Assembly: GCA_029261995.1 (NCBI GenBank)
Contig: JAJDAF010000022.1
Location: 124,001-188,000, forward strand
Direction: 5' to 3'
DNA length: 64,000 nucleotides
Origin: Candidatus Zhuqueibacterota bacterium
Lineage (GTDB): Bacteria > Zhuqueibacterota > Zhuqueibacteria > Oceanimicrobiales > Oceanimicrobiaceae
Position numbers and translations under genes: made by a program. The first letter of the stretch is position 1, and each line of letters starts with the position of its first letter. Below are positions 10,431 through 20,213 of this stretch, in pieces. The notes below the pieces were generated by a model. It was not told where the DNA came from, made no database searches, and was given only the letters and a program-made list of their open reading frames with translations.

Positions 10431-10997
10431 ATGCTGATCGCTGTCAGAGTCGATAGGGTTACCCTCGACGCGCACACCAATAGATTCGTGGTCATTCTCA
10501 AGGATGATGTCAACAATAGATGGCTGCCAATCGTGGTTGGCAACACCGAGGCTCAGGCTATCGCTTTGCAGTTGGAAAACGTCTCACCGCCGAGACCCCT
10601 AACGCATGATTTGATCAAGAACCTTTTGGAATCCGTCGAAGCAAAGATTGCTCGAATCGTCGTCAATGATTTGCGCGAGAACACCTACTACGCTCTTATC
10701 AATCTGAAACTCAACGGCACAAATTCAGAAATCGATGCCCGGCCAAGTGATGCGATTGCTTTGGCTCTGCGAATGCACGCCCCCATCTTCGTTTCAGAGG
10801 ACGTCATGGACCGCGCCTCGGTGAACGATAAGGACTCCGATGTTGATGTCAGAGATGATGTTGACGCGCCTCCGATGAACAACCTTGAGCGTCTCGAGGT
10901 CGATATGCAGCGCGCGATAAACGATGAGCGCTATGAAGACGCCGCCCGTCTCCGTGATGAAATCGCGAATTTGAGAAAGAATGAAGAAAGTAGGTGA
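10431..10997 (+). CDS. DUF151 bifunctional nuclease domain protein with C-terminal UVR motif
   Basis: A 188-residue cytoplasmic protein. ATG at 10431 has GGAG eight bases upstream, whereas an upstream TTG at 10401 has none. Residues 1-130 are the bifunctional nuclease (BFN/DUF151) domain: V-V-G-N-T-E-A-Q-A-I-A, P-P-R-P-L-T-H-D-L, and the hallmark S-E-I-D-A-R-P-S-D-A-I-A-L-A-L-R. After an acidic linker rich in Asp (about 137-155), residues 155-188 form a UVR (UvrB/UvrC interaction) coiled motif, with A-I-N-D-E-R-Y-E-D-A-A-R-L-R-D-E-I. This arrangement is known in Bacteroidota and related groups. Nuclease activity is shown only for some plant and thermotogal relatives. Confidence 0.92.
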   Translation: MLIAVRVDRVTLDAHTNRFVVILKDDVNNRWLPIVVGNTEAQAIALQLENVSPPRPLTHDLIKNLLESVEAKIARIVVNDLRENTYYALINLKLNGTNSEIDARPSDAIALALRMHAPIFVSEDVMDRASVNDKDSDVDVRDDVDAPPMNNLERLEVDMQRAINDERYEDAARLRDEIANLRKNEESR

Positions 10998-11022
10998 CGC
11001 TTTCTTCTTCATAAATATCGAG

Positions 11023-11055
11023 AAGGGCGTAGCCACCAAGGTTACGCCTTTTTTA
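11023..11055 (+). terminator. Rho-independent terminator
   Basis: GGCGTAGCC (11026-11034) pairs with GGTTACGCC (11040-11048), one G-U pair, followed directly by a run of T. It ends the DUF151 transcript about 25 bp after its stop. Confidence 0.88.
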
Positions 11056-11139
11056 TTGAATAACACGTTGCTCTGCTCGCATTCCTGACCAGCTCCGATT
11101 TTTTTCGCCAACTCCATCACAAAAGATGAAAGGAACGCT

Positions 11140-12870
11140 ATGCACCTGGCCGCTTGGGATTGGTTGATCATCGCCGCATATCTGGTATTCGCTATTGGCA
11201 TTGGAATCTATTACTCCCGACGTGCCGGCGAGAGCATGAGTGAGTTTTTTGTTTCGGGCCGGAAATTACCGTGGTGGATTGCCGGCACTTCGATGATTGC
11301 GACCACCTTTGCTGTGGACACGCCGCTCTTTGTCTCCGGGATCATCGCGACCGATGGCATCGCGGGAAATTGGCTGTGGTGGAATCTTGCCGCCACGCAC
11401 ATCATGGCCACTCTTTTTTTCGCCCGGCTTTGGCACCGTGCCGGAATCATCACCGATCTGGAACTGCTCGAAATCCGGTACTCAGGCAAGCCTGCACAAA
11501 TTTTGCGTGGTTTTCGTTCTCTTTGGGAAGGCATTGTGCTCAATTGCATTGTCATGGGTTGGGTGATGTTGGCCATGATCAAAGTGCTCGGCGTATTTGT
11601 GGATTGGCCCAGATGGAACGTGGTTCTGGTCTTGCTTGGCATCGCACTGACCTATTCCGTCATGTCCGGTTTCTGGGGCGTGGTCATGACCGATTTTATT
11701 CAGTTCGGAATTGCCATGTTTGCCGCAATCATGCTGGCGGTGATTGCTGTGCAGGACAATGGCGGCATGGCTGCCATCCTCACCAGGCTCGACACTATCT
11801 ATGAAGGCAAGGCGGATCAAATACTCAGTTTTGTGCCGGAAGTCGGTTCGGAATTCCTGCCGCTGACCACTTTCGTAGCGTTCATTTCCGTGAACTGGTG
11901 GGCCTCGAAAACAGCGGATGGCGGCGGTTATCTGGCCCAGAGAATGTTCGCGGCCAAGGATGAGCGGCATTCCTACCTGTCGATGTTGTGGTTCAGCATT
12001 GGTCACTACTGCCTGCGACCCTGGCCCTGGATCATTGTCGGAGTGGTTTCGGTTGTGGTTTTTCCGAACCTTGAAGATCCCGAATTGGGGTATCCTCTGA
12101 TGGTGTTGGAGTATTTGCCCACGGGCTTGCTCGGACTCATGCTGGTGTCTTTTCTAGCTGCTTTTATGTCGACGATCGACACCCAGCTTAACTGGGGCAC
12201 TTCCATTCTGGTGAATGATTTTTACAAGCCCTTCATCGCTCAGGGCAAGAGCGAGCGGCACTACGTGACAGTTGCCAGATTCGTCACCCTTGTGATGTTG
12301 GCATTGGGCACAACTACCGCCATGATGATGGAAAGTATAAAAGGCGGCTGGCAGCTGTTTTACGGCATGTCAGCGGGAATTGGCGGCGTTTATATTGCAC
12401 GCTGGTTCTGGTGGCGGGTGAATGCATGGTCTGAGATCACCGCCTGGATTTCCGCCGCGTTGGCCTATTTCACGCTCTATCTGGTCCATCAGAACTCCCC
12501 CACGGAGTTATATTCCATCTATGGCTGGCGTTTGATCATTGTCACCGGATTTTCAACAGTGTGTTGGCTTACCGCGACTTTGCTTACAGCGCCCGTCTCA
12601 GACGAGAAGCTTGTCAGCTTCTTCAAGCGGGTAAGGCCAGGTTCGCCATTTTGGAAGCCGGTTGCAGCCAAAGCCGGTGATGTGAATGTCGAGCGGCTGC
12701 GATGGTATGATGTGCTCGCGTGGCTCGCGGGCGTCGTGGCTGTCTACTCCTTCTTGTTCAGTTTCGGCAAATTGCTGCTTGGTTTCTATGTCGAGGGAGT
12801 TATCTATTTGGTGATTGGCGCGCTATCGGGCAGATTTATGTTCAGGAGTTTGACTCGTCCGGTGTCTTAG
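11140..12870 (+). CDS. Sodium:solute symporter (SSS family)
   Basis: A 576-residue polytopic inner-membrane protein with about 13 hydrophobic segments. The N-terminus W-D-W-L-I-I-A-A-Y-L followed by S-E-F-F-V-S-G-R-K-L-P-W-W is the usual first-helix and loop signature of the SSS (PutP/SGLT) family. A later A-A-F-M-S-T-I-D-T-Q-L-N-W-G matches the conserved TM8 sodium-site region. AAAGGAA lies eight bases before the ATG. It is flanked by terminators or long spacers, so it is probably monocistronic. The substrate (sugar, amino acid or carboxylate) cannot be inferred. Confidence 0.92.
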   Translation: MHLAAWDWLIIAAYLVFAIGIGIYYSRRAGESMSEFFVSGRKLPWWIAGTSMIATTFAVDTPLFVSGIIATDGIAGNWLWWNLAATHIMATLFFARLWHRAGIITDLELLEIRYSGKPAQILRGFRSLWEGIVLNCIVMGWVMLAMIKVLGVFVDWPRWNVVLVLLGIALTYSVMSGFWGVVMTDFIQFGIAMFAAIMLAVIAVQDNGGMAAILTRLDTIYEGKADQILSFVPEVGSEFLPLTTFVAFISVNWWASKTADGGGYLAQRMFAAKDERHSYLSMLWFSIGHYCLRPWPWIIVGVVSVVVFPNLEDPELGYPLMVLEYLPTGLLGLMLVSFLAAFMSTIDTQLNWGTSILVNDFYKPFIAQGKSERHYVTVARFVTLVMLALGTTTAMMMESIKGGWQLFYGMSAGIGGVYIARWFWWRVNAWSEITAWISAALAYFTLYLVHQNSPTELYSIYGWRLIIVTGFSTVCWLTATLLTAPVSDEKLVSFFKRVRPGSPFWKPVAAKAGDVNVERLRWYDVLAWLAGVVAVYSFLFSFGKLLLGFYVEGVIYLVIGALSGRFMFRSLTRPVS

Positions 12871-12942
12871 CTTGCCATGGCAAGCGGAGTTGCTCTGGCT
12901 TCGGCTCTGCACATCAGACCCAATTTCCCGACGGTTTTTTCA

Positions 12943-12962
12943 AGACGACTGTCTGGTCGTCT
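12943..12962. repeat. Short hairpin just upstream of rnr
   Basis: AGACGAC (12943-12949) and GTCGTCT (12956-12962) form a perfect 7-bp stem with a 6-base loop, ending 19 bases before the TTG start of rnr. It could be a weak terminator of the symporter gene or a 5'-UTR structure of rnr. Confidence 0.4.
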
Positions 12963-12981
12963 ACTTACTTAAGTTTTAACA

Positions 12982-15114
12982 TTGAAAGTTGATTACATTT
13001 TGAAGAAAAATACAATACAGAAAGTTGTTGGCCTAATGGCCACTTATCCCGACAGGACGTTCAAGCCTAAGGAAATGGCGCGCAAGCTCGGAGTGCCAAA
13101 GACGGATTACGCCGAGTTCCGCGATTTGATTAAGGCTGCCGCGCGCAAAGGTGTTATCGCCAAACACCGCGGCAATAATTTCGGCTCAATTCGCAAAGTT
13201 GCTACGCTGCAAGGTGATCTGCAAGTCAAGACTCAGGGCTATGGTTTCCTGATCACGCCCGAAGGTCAGGATGATGTTTTCATCAGCCAGAAGAATATGA
13301 GCACCGCGATGCACGGCGATACTGTTGATGTGCAGCTTTACGCGGAAGCCAAAGGACGCAGCAAGGAGGGTCGTGTTGTCAGAATTGTTCGGCGTGCGCG
13401 TCAGAATATTGTCGGGACTTACGAAGAAACGCGTAACTACGGCTTTGTCGTGCCGGACGACCTGAAAATGCCACGCGATATCTTTGTGCCACGCGAGGAT
13501 TCCAAGAAGGCAAAGCATGGCCACAAGGTGGTTGTGCAAGTTGTGGACTGGGCAGATGAGCGCAGCAATCCAATCGGCAAGATTGATGAAGTTTTAGGCT
13601 TCCCGCAGGATCCCGGCGTTGATGTCATGTCGGTGGTCAAATCGTTCGATCTACCCATCAATTTCCCCAAGCCTGTTGAGCAGGAGGCTGCCAACGTTTC
13701 CCTTACCATTCCTCCGGAAGAGATCAAACGGCGCCTTGATCTGCGTAAGCAGGTTTGTTTCACCATTGATCCTAAGGATGCCAAAGATTACGACGATGCC
13801 GTTTCGATTGAGGCCCTCGCCAACAAGAATTTTCGGCTGGGTGTGCACATTGCGGATGTCAGTTACTATGTGAGCCCGAAAACCAAGGTCGACCGTGAGG
13901 CCCTCAACCGGGGCACCTCGGTGTACCTGGTTGACCGCGTTGTGCCGATGCTGCCGGAGAAGCTGAGCAATCACATCTGCAGCCTGCGCCCGGAAGAAGA
14001 CCGCCTGACCATGAGTTGCATCATGGAGGTGACAGCCGCTGGCGATGTCGTGGATTACAAGATCGCCGAAACGGTCATCAACAGCAAACGCCGGTTCACT
14101 TACGAAGAAGTGCAGACGATCTTTGACAAGCCGAAATCGCGTATGAAGTTCGCCAAGGATTTACATCTCATGCACGGCCTGAGTCAGACGCTAATCAGGC
14201 GCCGGCAGGAACTCGGTAGCCTCGATTTTGACATACCGGAGGTCAAAGTAGACTTGGACGACAAAGGCGTGCCGGTCGCGATCCGGAAACGTCTGCGGCA
14301 GGCGAGCAATCGTATGATTGAGGAATTCATGCTGCTGGCAAACCGTACCGTGACGGAGCACGTGGCTCTCAAGCTTGGTGAGAATGGCCGGGTTCCGCCG
14401 TTTCTCTACCGCGTCCACGAAGAGCCGGCCGAAGCGAAGATGGATGACTTTCGCAAATTCGTAACGGCTCTCGGCTACCCGCTCGACCCGCACAAAAAAG
14501 TGACGGGAAAACTTTTGGGAGAGTACTTGGTCAAACTCAAGGGGAAACCCGAGGAAGGCATGATTGAAGGGCTGCTGTTGCGGTCCATGATGAAGGCAAA
14601 ATATGCCAGCAACTGCCTCGGCCATTTTGGGTTGGGGTTCAAGCACTACACGCACTTCACCTCCCCGATTCGACGATACCCGGATCTTGCCGTTCATCGT
14701 TTGCTGAAAAAGTACGCGCATGGCGTGGATTTCGAAAAGAACAAACAGGAGCTGACCGCGCTCGATACCATTGCCCAGAAGTCCAATGATCGCGAGGTGG
14801 TTGCTCTCGAGGCGGAACGTGAATCCATCAAGATGAAGAAGGTCGAATACATGCAGCGCCACCTCGGTGACGAGTTTGACGGCGTGATTTCCGGGGTCGT
14901 CGCCTTCGGAATTTTCGTTGAAATAACAGAACTGCTGGTGGATGGCCTGGTCCACATCTCTGATCTTGCGGATGATTATTACCACCATGACGAAAAGCAA
15001 TATCAGCTAGTCGGCAATGCCACCGGCAAGACTTACCGGCTCGGGGATCCAGTCCGCGTCCGTGTTGTCAGAGTTTCCGTGAGCGAGCGGGTGGTGGATT
15101 TCACTTTGGTGTGA
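12982..15114 (+). CDS. rnr: Ribonuclease R
   Basis: A processive 3'-5' exoribonuclease of 710 residues, the normal length. The order is a winged-helix N-terminus (T-F-K-P-K-E-M-A-R-K-L-G-V), cold-shock domains (G-Y-G-F-L-I-T-P-E, then N-Y-G-F-V-V-P-D), the RNB catalytic core and a C-terminal S1 domain (G-D-E-F-D-G-V-I-S-G-V-V-A-F-G-I-F-V-E). The core carries the aspartate cluster I-D-P-K-D-A-K-D-Y-D-D-A-V-S and the H-F-T-S-P-I-R-R-Y-P-D-L motif. No ATG precedes residue 19, so initiation must use TTG at 12982 or 13000. Neither has a clear Shine-Dalgarno, so the start is provisional. RNase R degrades structured RNA and helps in trans-translation. Confidence 0.95.
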   Translation: MKVDYILKKNTIQKVVGLMATYPDRTFKPKEMARKLGVPKTDYAEFRDLIKAAARKGVIAKHRGNNFGSIRKVATLQGDLQVKTQGYGFLITPEGQDDVFISQKNMSTAMHGDTVDVQLYAEAKGRSKEGRVVRIVRRARQNIVGTYEETRNYGFVVPDDLKMPRDIFVPREDSKKAKHGHKVVVQVVDWADERSNPIGKIDEVLGFPQDPGVDVMSVVKSFDLPINFPKPVEQEAANVSLTIPPEEIKRRLDLRKQVCFTIDPKDAKDYDDAVSIEALANKNFRLGVHIADVSYYVSPKTKVDREALNRGTSVYLVDRVVPMLPEKLSNHICSLRPEEDRLTMSCIMEVTAAGDVVDYKIAETVINSKRRFTYEEVQTIFDKPKSRMKFAKDLHLMHGLSQTLIRRRQELGSLDFDIPEVKVDLDDKGVPVAIRKRLRQASNRMIEEFMLLANRTVTEHVALKLGENGRVPPFLYRVHEEPAEAKMDDFRKFVTALGYPLDPHKKVTGKLLGEYLVKLKGKPEEGMIEGLLLRSMMKAKYASNCLGHFGLGFKHYTHFTSPIRRYPDLAVHRLLKKYAHGVDFEKNKQELTALDTIAQKSNDREVVALEAERESIKMKKVEYMQRHLGDEFDGVISGVVAFGIFVEITELLVDGLVHISDLADDYYHHDEKQYQLVGNATGKTYRLGDPVRVRVVRVSVSERVVDFTLV

Positions 15115-15423
15115 AAGTCCGGCGGTTTCGTCGAGACATCGACCGCGACGCCTCGCTGAGAACGAGACTCGCGGCGGCACTCAGGCTGGCAGGCGCCGTC
15201 GCCGTTTCCAGAAGGGTGGGGCTTCAGATGCATTCTTCTGGCCGCCCGTCTCCCATCATCGCGCTGGTAGTTGGTGTTGGCTCGCGCCGCGTGTGATGGC
15301 GTTGAAACCTTGCATTTTTCCTGCTATATTTCTACATTGAAACAAATCAAACGACCAATGCTTCAGGGGATGCGCGGTCTGTCCATCAGGCGCGCTTATT
15401 GCAGATCAAGATGGGAAATCAGG
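15115..15423. other. 309-bp intergenic region upstream of the phytase/EEP gene
   Basis: No gene or RNA is recognised. The first two thirds are GC-rich (15120-15300) and the last third is AT-rich and contains the promoter candidate at 15310-15338. Confidence 0.6.
15310..15338 (+). promoter_or_regulatory. Sigma70-like promoter for the phytase/EEP gene
   Basis: TTGCAT (15310-15315), 17-base spacer and TACATT (15333-15338) about 85 bp ahead of the ATG chosen at 15424. Confidence 0.5.
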
Positions 15424-18276
15424 ATGGATGTCCGCAAATTGATGTTGATAGTGCTGGTGGCATGTCTTACTCAGGTGCTTTCGGCGCAAAGTTACGTCGC
15501 ACGTTTCATCGGCCATACCACGCTGGCAGAGCCGGTTTCCATTGATGGCGTTCCGGTGGGTGGGTTTTCCGCCTTAACTTATGATGCTGCCCGCCAGCTC
15601 TACTATGTGCTGAGCGACGATTTCGGCAAGCGTGGCCCGGCCCGTTTTTACCGGCTGCGGATAGCCCTTCAGGATGACCAATTGTCTGACGGTGATGTGA
15701 GCTTTCAGGGGGTGACAATTCTGACCGACCACACCGACGCCCCTTTTGTGAAGACATCCATCGACCCGGAAGGCATTTGTCTCATTGGCCCGGAGAAACT
15801 CGTCATTTCCTCGGAAGGGAGCTCCGATACACGCTACAAGCCATTTATCCGCAACTTTGGCTTGGATGGAGCTTCCCTGGCCGATTTTCCAATCCCAAAC
15901 AAGTTTCTCCCAACGGAGGACCGTGACCATGGCGTCCTGAAAAACCGGGCGTTCGAAGCGCTTTGTGTCGGCCCGCAAGGCCGTTACATTTTTTCCGCCA
16001 ACGAGGAAGCGCTGGCTCAAGACGGTCCGCAGTCGGACGTAGATGTCAGATCGCCAGTTCGAATTTTGAGGTACGACATGCAGGCGGGCGGCGAGCCTGA
16101 AGAGTTCCTTTATTGGACTGATCCGGTGCATGCCGCGCCGAGAAAACCGGATGGTAGCCGCAATAATGGCGTGCCTGAGCTTCTAGCCCTGAGTGAATCG
16201 TCCCTGTTGGTCATGGAGAGGTCTTACGCTCAAGGACGTGGCACGGAGGTCCGGCTCTACCTGGTGAAGCTCGATGGCGCGTCGAGAGTAGAAGATGTCG
16301 AAAGCCTGAAAGCTGTCGATCTGCACACCCTGCAACCACTGAACAAAACGCTTCTCCTGGATTTCACGACGCTTGGCGTTCCGCTCGACAACCTCGAGGG
16401 AATGTGTTTCGGGCCCGAACTTTCCACCGGCGAGCGCGCCCTGGTGGTGGTTAGCGACGATAATTTCAGTGACCGGCAGGTTACCCAGTTCCTGGCGTTC
16501 GGGTTTTCCCAGGGAGAGTCGGTTGCATCAGGCCTGACCATCCCGGAGATCCAGGGACGTGCGCACAGGTCGCCTTTTGTTGGTCGGCGCGTGCGGAAGG
16601 TGAGCGGAGTGGTTACTGGTATCTCGCAAGATAAGCGAAACCTAGGGTTCTGGGTGCAAGCTGCCAGCGACGGCAATCCGGCCAGCTCGGAGGGCATTTT
16701 CATCTCCACCGGTGAAGATGCAGCAGCGCTTGCTTCAGGAGATTGGGTGGCGGTAGATGGTACGGTGGCGGAACGACGCATCCGCAACGGCTTGACCACG
16801 ACTCAGATCAACGCGGATAAGCTTACAAAAGGGGCACACAATCAGCCGTTGCCGGAGCCGACAACTATCGGTAAGGGTGGCCGGGTTCCGCCTTCTGCCT
16901 GGGTGGACGACGACGGCATGAGCAGCTTCGAATGCGACACGGATGCCATTGATTTTTTCGAGAGCTTGGAAGGCATGCTTGTGCGTATCCGGAATCCGGT
17001 TGTCTGCGGGCCCACATCTCGGTTCGGAGATTTTGTTGTTCTGGCAGACGGGGGTGCGGATGCTATTGTTCGTACTCCGGCGGGCGGCATTCTCCTGAGA
17101 GAAAACGACGTCAACCCGGAACGCATTATTATAAGTAGTAAAAAGAGTCAGAACCGGCCAGCGGCCAATGTCGGCGACCGGTTCACGGGTGATATTGTTG
17201 GCGTAGTTGACTACAATTTTGGCTCGTTTCGGGTTGCCGCAGTCGGATCTCTGCCCCAACTTGTGCCGGCGAATCGGCGAAAAGCCAGCACGGCGCTCGT
17301 CGGCAACCAGGCGCGATTGACCGTCGCGACCTTCAATGCCGAAAACCTGGATGCTCAAGACGCCGTCGAGAAGTTCGACGCCCTGGCCAACAGCATTGTT
17401 CAAAATTTGGCCTCGCCGGACATTCTGGCGTTGCAGGAGGTGCAGGACGACAACGGCGCGATTGACGATGGCGTCGTCGATGCCAGCCTGACATTCAAAC
17501 GGCTGATTTCCGCGGTAGTTGACGCTGGCGGTCCGACCTACGATTTTGTGCAAGTCAATCCTGAGGACAAGAAAGATGGTGGTCAGCCGGGAGGAAACAT
17601 CCGTGTCGGTTTTCTTTACAATTCAGCGCGGGTAACTTTTACGTCGAGAGGCGCGGCAGACGCGCTTGGCTCAGCGAGCATCTCTGTTGATTCGCAGGGT
17701 CCCCACCTTTCGCCAAATCCAGGGCGGGTGAATCCGGGCGAGCCTTCCTTCGCGCGCACCCGCAAATCACTGGCCGCCGAGTTCGAATTCAATGGCCAAC
17801 GCATCTTCATCATCAACAACCACTTCAGCTCGAAGGGCGGCGACGATGCTATTTTTGGCGCGCATCAACCTCAGCGGTTTGGCAGCGAAGTCAAGCGCCG
17901 TAAACAGGCATCTGCCATCCAGTCTTTCGTAGCAGAATTGTTGCAATGGGACGCCACGGCAAACGTGCTTGTGGTCGGCGATCTGAACGAACACCAGTTC
18001 CGGCGCCCCGTGCAGCTCCTGGCCGCGGACAATATGAGTGGCTTGATTGATCTGGTGCCGGAGACTGAACGCTACACCTATGTTTACAACGGCAATTCTC
18101 AGATACTCGACCATATTTTGGTGAGTTCCGGGTCGCCGTTGGCGGATTCGCCTGAAGTTGAGATCGTACATATCAATGCTGATTTTGCTCACGACCACCG
18201 TGCGAGTGACCATGACCCGGTGATTGCGCGGTTCGTCGTACCAGTCGCCACGAGTGGCAAACCTTCTCCTGAGTAG
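15424..18276 (+). CDS. Secreted esterase-like phytase / endonuclease-exonuclease-phosphatase fusion
   Basis: A 950-residue exported protein. ATG 15424 is chosen because it places a signal peptide (L-M-L-I-V-L-V-A-C-L-T-Q-V-L-S-A-Q) at the N-terminus; the frame continues upstream without one. Residues about 30-370 match the esterase-like phytase domain (F-S-A-L-T-Y-D, Y-Y-V-L-S-D-D, N-N-G-V-P-E-L-L, and N-L-E-G-M-C-F-G). Residues about 385-600 look like an OB-fold nucleic-acid-binding region as in secreted YhcR-type nucleases. Residues about 630-945 are an EEP domain: A-T-F-N-A-E-N-L, L-A-L-Q-E-V-Q-D, N-N-H-F, G-D-L-N-E, and S-D-H-D-P-V. The EEP metal and catalytic residues appear intact. A role in scavenging phosphate from extracellular nucleic acid or phosphoesters is inferred. 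Confidence 0.85.
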   Translation: MDVRKLMLIVLVACLTQVLSAQSYVARFIGHTTLAEPVSIDGVPVGGFSALTYDAARQLYYVLSDDFGKRGPARFYRLRIALQDDQLSDGDVSFQGVTILTDHTDAPFVKTSIDPEGICLIGPEKLVISSEGSSDTRYKPFIRNFGLDGASLADFPIPNKFLPTEDRDHGVLKNRAFEALCVGPQGRYIFSANEEALAQDGPQSDVDVRSPVRILRYDMQAGGEPEEFLYWTDPVHAAPRKPDGSRNNGVPELLALSESSLLVMERSYAQGRGTEVRLYLVKLDGASRVEDVESLKAVDLHTLQPLNKTLLLDFTTLGVPLDNLEGMCFGPELSTGERALVVVSDDNFSDRQVTQFLAFGFSQGESVASGLTIPEIQGRAHRSPFVGRRVRKVSGVVTGISQDKRNLGFWVQAASDGNPASSEGIFISTGEDAAALASGDWVAVDGTVAERRIRNGLTTTQINADKLTKGAHNQPLPEPTTIGKGGRVPPSAWVDDDGMSSFECDTDAIDFFESLEGMLVRIRNPVVCGPTSRFGDFVVLADGGADAIVRTPAGGILLRENDVNPERIIISSKKSQNRPAANVGDRFTGDIVGVVDYNFGSFRVAAVGSLPQLVPANRRKASTALVGNQARLTVATFNAENLDAQDAVEKFDALANSIVQNLASPDILALQEVQDDNGAIDDGVVDASLTFKRLISAVVDAGGPTYDFVQVNPEDKKDGGQPGGNIRVGFLYNSARVTFTSRGAADALGSASISVDSQGPHLSPNPGRVNPGEPSFARTRKSLAAEFEFNGQRIFIINNHFSSKGGDDAIFGAHQPQRFGSEVKRRKQASAIQSFVAELLQWDATANVLVVGDLNEHQFRRPVQLLAADNMSGLIDLVPETERYTYVYNGNSQILDHILVSSGSPLADSPEVEIVHINADFAHDHRASDHDPVIARFVVPVATSGKPSPE

Positions 18277-18415
18277 AGATTGCCCGAGATTGCCTGATGC
18301 TGCCATTACGAGCGGTTTCAGCCAGGCAGCCTCCAGGGGATCGCTTCCTCGCAGCAGCAGATGTTTTCGCGGCAGCCAAAATAACAAGAGCATCTAACCA
18401 ATTCGGGATCTACCC

Positions 18416-20119
18416 ATGAAAACTGCTCTGAATGTCGTATCGCTCTTATTATTGTTCTTTCTCTTCCTCATACCCGAGATGGCTCTGGCCCGCAAGTGGC
18501 CGGTTGCGGCGCGGCATGGAATGGTGGTTTCAACCGAGCGGCTGGCGTCGGAAGTCGGGGCGCGGATACTAGAGCAGGGCGGCAATGCCGTCGATGCCGC
18601 TGTTGCAACCGGCTTTGCTCTGGCGGTCGTGCACCCGGCAGCCGGGAATATTGGTGGCGGCGGCTTTATGGTCATCCGTTTTGCCGACGGTAGCACGACG
18701 GCGATAGACTACCGGGAAAAGGCGCCGAAGGCCGCAAGTAAGGACATGTACCTTGACGAAAACGGCGAACTGGTCCGCGATTTGAATCATCACAGCTACC
18801 TTGCGGTCGGAGTGCCGGGTACGGTTGCGGGCTTGACACTCGCTCTAGAGAAGTTTGGTAGCTTATCCCTGCAGACTGTGATTGAGCCGGCCATCGAACT
18901 CGCCGAATCAGGTTTCATTGTGCCCTATTCGCTGAGTAAGGATATAACCTACCTGGCGGAGCGGTTTCGTAAATATCCAGCTTCCGCGGCCGTGTTTCTG
19001 AAACCGGACAGTTCGCCCTACCAGCCCGGAGAGCGTTTCTTTCAAAAGGATCTCGCTCAGACTCTGAAGCGCGTCGCCGAAAAAGGCCGCGATGGTTTTT
19101 ACAAGGGCAAGACCGCGGAACTGATTGAGCAGGACATGAAGGCGAACGCAGGCCTGATTACAAGGACTGATTTGGATGGCTATGAAGCGGTCGTTCGCAC
19201 ACCCGTAAAAACCACATACCGCGACTACGAAATCATCGGCATGCCGCCGCCGAGTTCCGGTGGCATCACGCTCGCTATCATGCTCAACATCCTGGAAGGA
19301 TACCACCTGAAGGAGATGGGGCACAATTCCGCGGCTTACATTCATCTGGTGGCGGAGTCTATGAGGCGCGCCTTCTCTGCACGTGCGCAGCATTTGGGCG
19401 ATCCTGACTTCAATCCCGGGCTCGCGGTTGAACGCTTGATTTCGAAGGAATTCGCGGCTGACTTGCGCGCCACGATCGATTTGGAAAAAGCCGGCAAGAG
19501 TTCTCCGACACATTTCGATTGGGGCCATGAATCGACTGAAACGACTCATTTTTCGGTGGTTGACATGGCCGGAAATGCGGTTTCCAACACCTACACGATT
19601 GAACACTGGTATGGAACGAAGATCGTCGCGGCGGGTGCAGGGTTTCTCTACAATAATGAAATGGGCGATTTCAACCCCTGGCCCGGCCGAACCGATTCGA
19701 CCGGCCTCGTTGGAACACCACCAAACCTGATTATGCCGGAGAAGCGGATGCTGTCTTCCATGACGCCTACTATCATCGCCAAAGACGGCAAAACCGTTCT
19801 GGTTGTTGGCAGTCCTGGCGGGCGAACGATTATCAACTCTGTTCTGGAAACGGTATTGAACGTCACCGACTTTGAGATGAATGTTTATGATGCCGTCGAT
19901 CAGCCCCGGTTTCATCACCAGTGGCTGCCGGACAAGATTTGGTTCGAAGATCCAGGATTTTCGACCGACACAATCAGCCTGCTCAAGGAAATGGGACACC
20001 GCGTGGCATTCAGGAATACTCAGGGGCGGACTATGGCGATTTTTGTCGACCAGGAGAATGGCTGGCTTTGGGGCGCCGCCGATGCGAGGAGCCCTAACCG
20101 GGCCGCCGTGGGATACTGA
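18416..20119 (+). CDS. ggt: Gamma-glutamyltranspeptidase
   Basis: A periplasmic N-terminal-nucleophile hydrolase of 567 residues that transfers or hydrolyses the gamma-glutamyl group of glutathione and relatives. A signal peptide (V-V-S-L-L-L-L-F-F-L-F-L-I-P-E-M-A-L-A) is followed by the large-subunit motif G-G-N-A-V-D-A-A-V-A-T and G-N-I-G-G-G-G-F-M. Autocleavage is expected before Thr376 in E-T-T-H-F-S-V-V-D, giving the small subunit with N-T-Y-T-I-E. Late G-S-P-G-G-R-T-I-I-N is the typical glycine loop. The NCS1 permease start lies about 95 bp past the stop, on the same strand. Confidence 0.96.
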   Translation: MKTALNVVSLLLLFFLFLIPEMALARKWPVAARHGMVVSTERLASEVGARILEQGGNAVDAAVATGFALAVVHPAAGNIGGGGFMVIRFADGSTTAIDYREKAPKAASKDMYLDENGELVRDLNHHSYLAVGVPGTVAGLTLALEKFGSLSLQTVIEPAIELAESGFIVPYSLSKDITYLAERFRKYPASAAVFLKPDSSPYQPGERFFQKDLAQTLKRVAEKGRDGFYKGKTAELIEQDMKANAGLITRTDLDGYEAVVRTPVKTTYRDYEIIGMPPPSSGGITLAIMLNILEGYHLKEMGHNSAAYIHLVAESMRRAFSARAQHLGDPDFNPGLAVERLISKEFAADLRATIDLEKAGKSSPTHFDWGHESTETTHFSVVDMAGNAVSNTYTIEHWYGTKIVAAGAGFLYNNEMGDFNPWPGRTDSTGLVGTPPNLIMPEKRMLSSMTPTIIAKDGKTVLVVGSPGGRTIINSVLETVLNVTDFEMNVYDAVDQPRFHHQWLPDKIWFEDPGFSTDTISLLKEMGHRVAFRNTQGRTMAIFVDQENGWLWGAADARSPNRAAVGY

Positions 20120-20213
20120 GCATGACAACGCCCGGCTATTCGACCTCTGCAAAATGAAAAATACGCAGCCGACCAGGGGAAAGAAAGAGAGTTTGGCAAA
20201 CCAGGAACAACAA

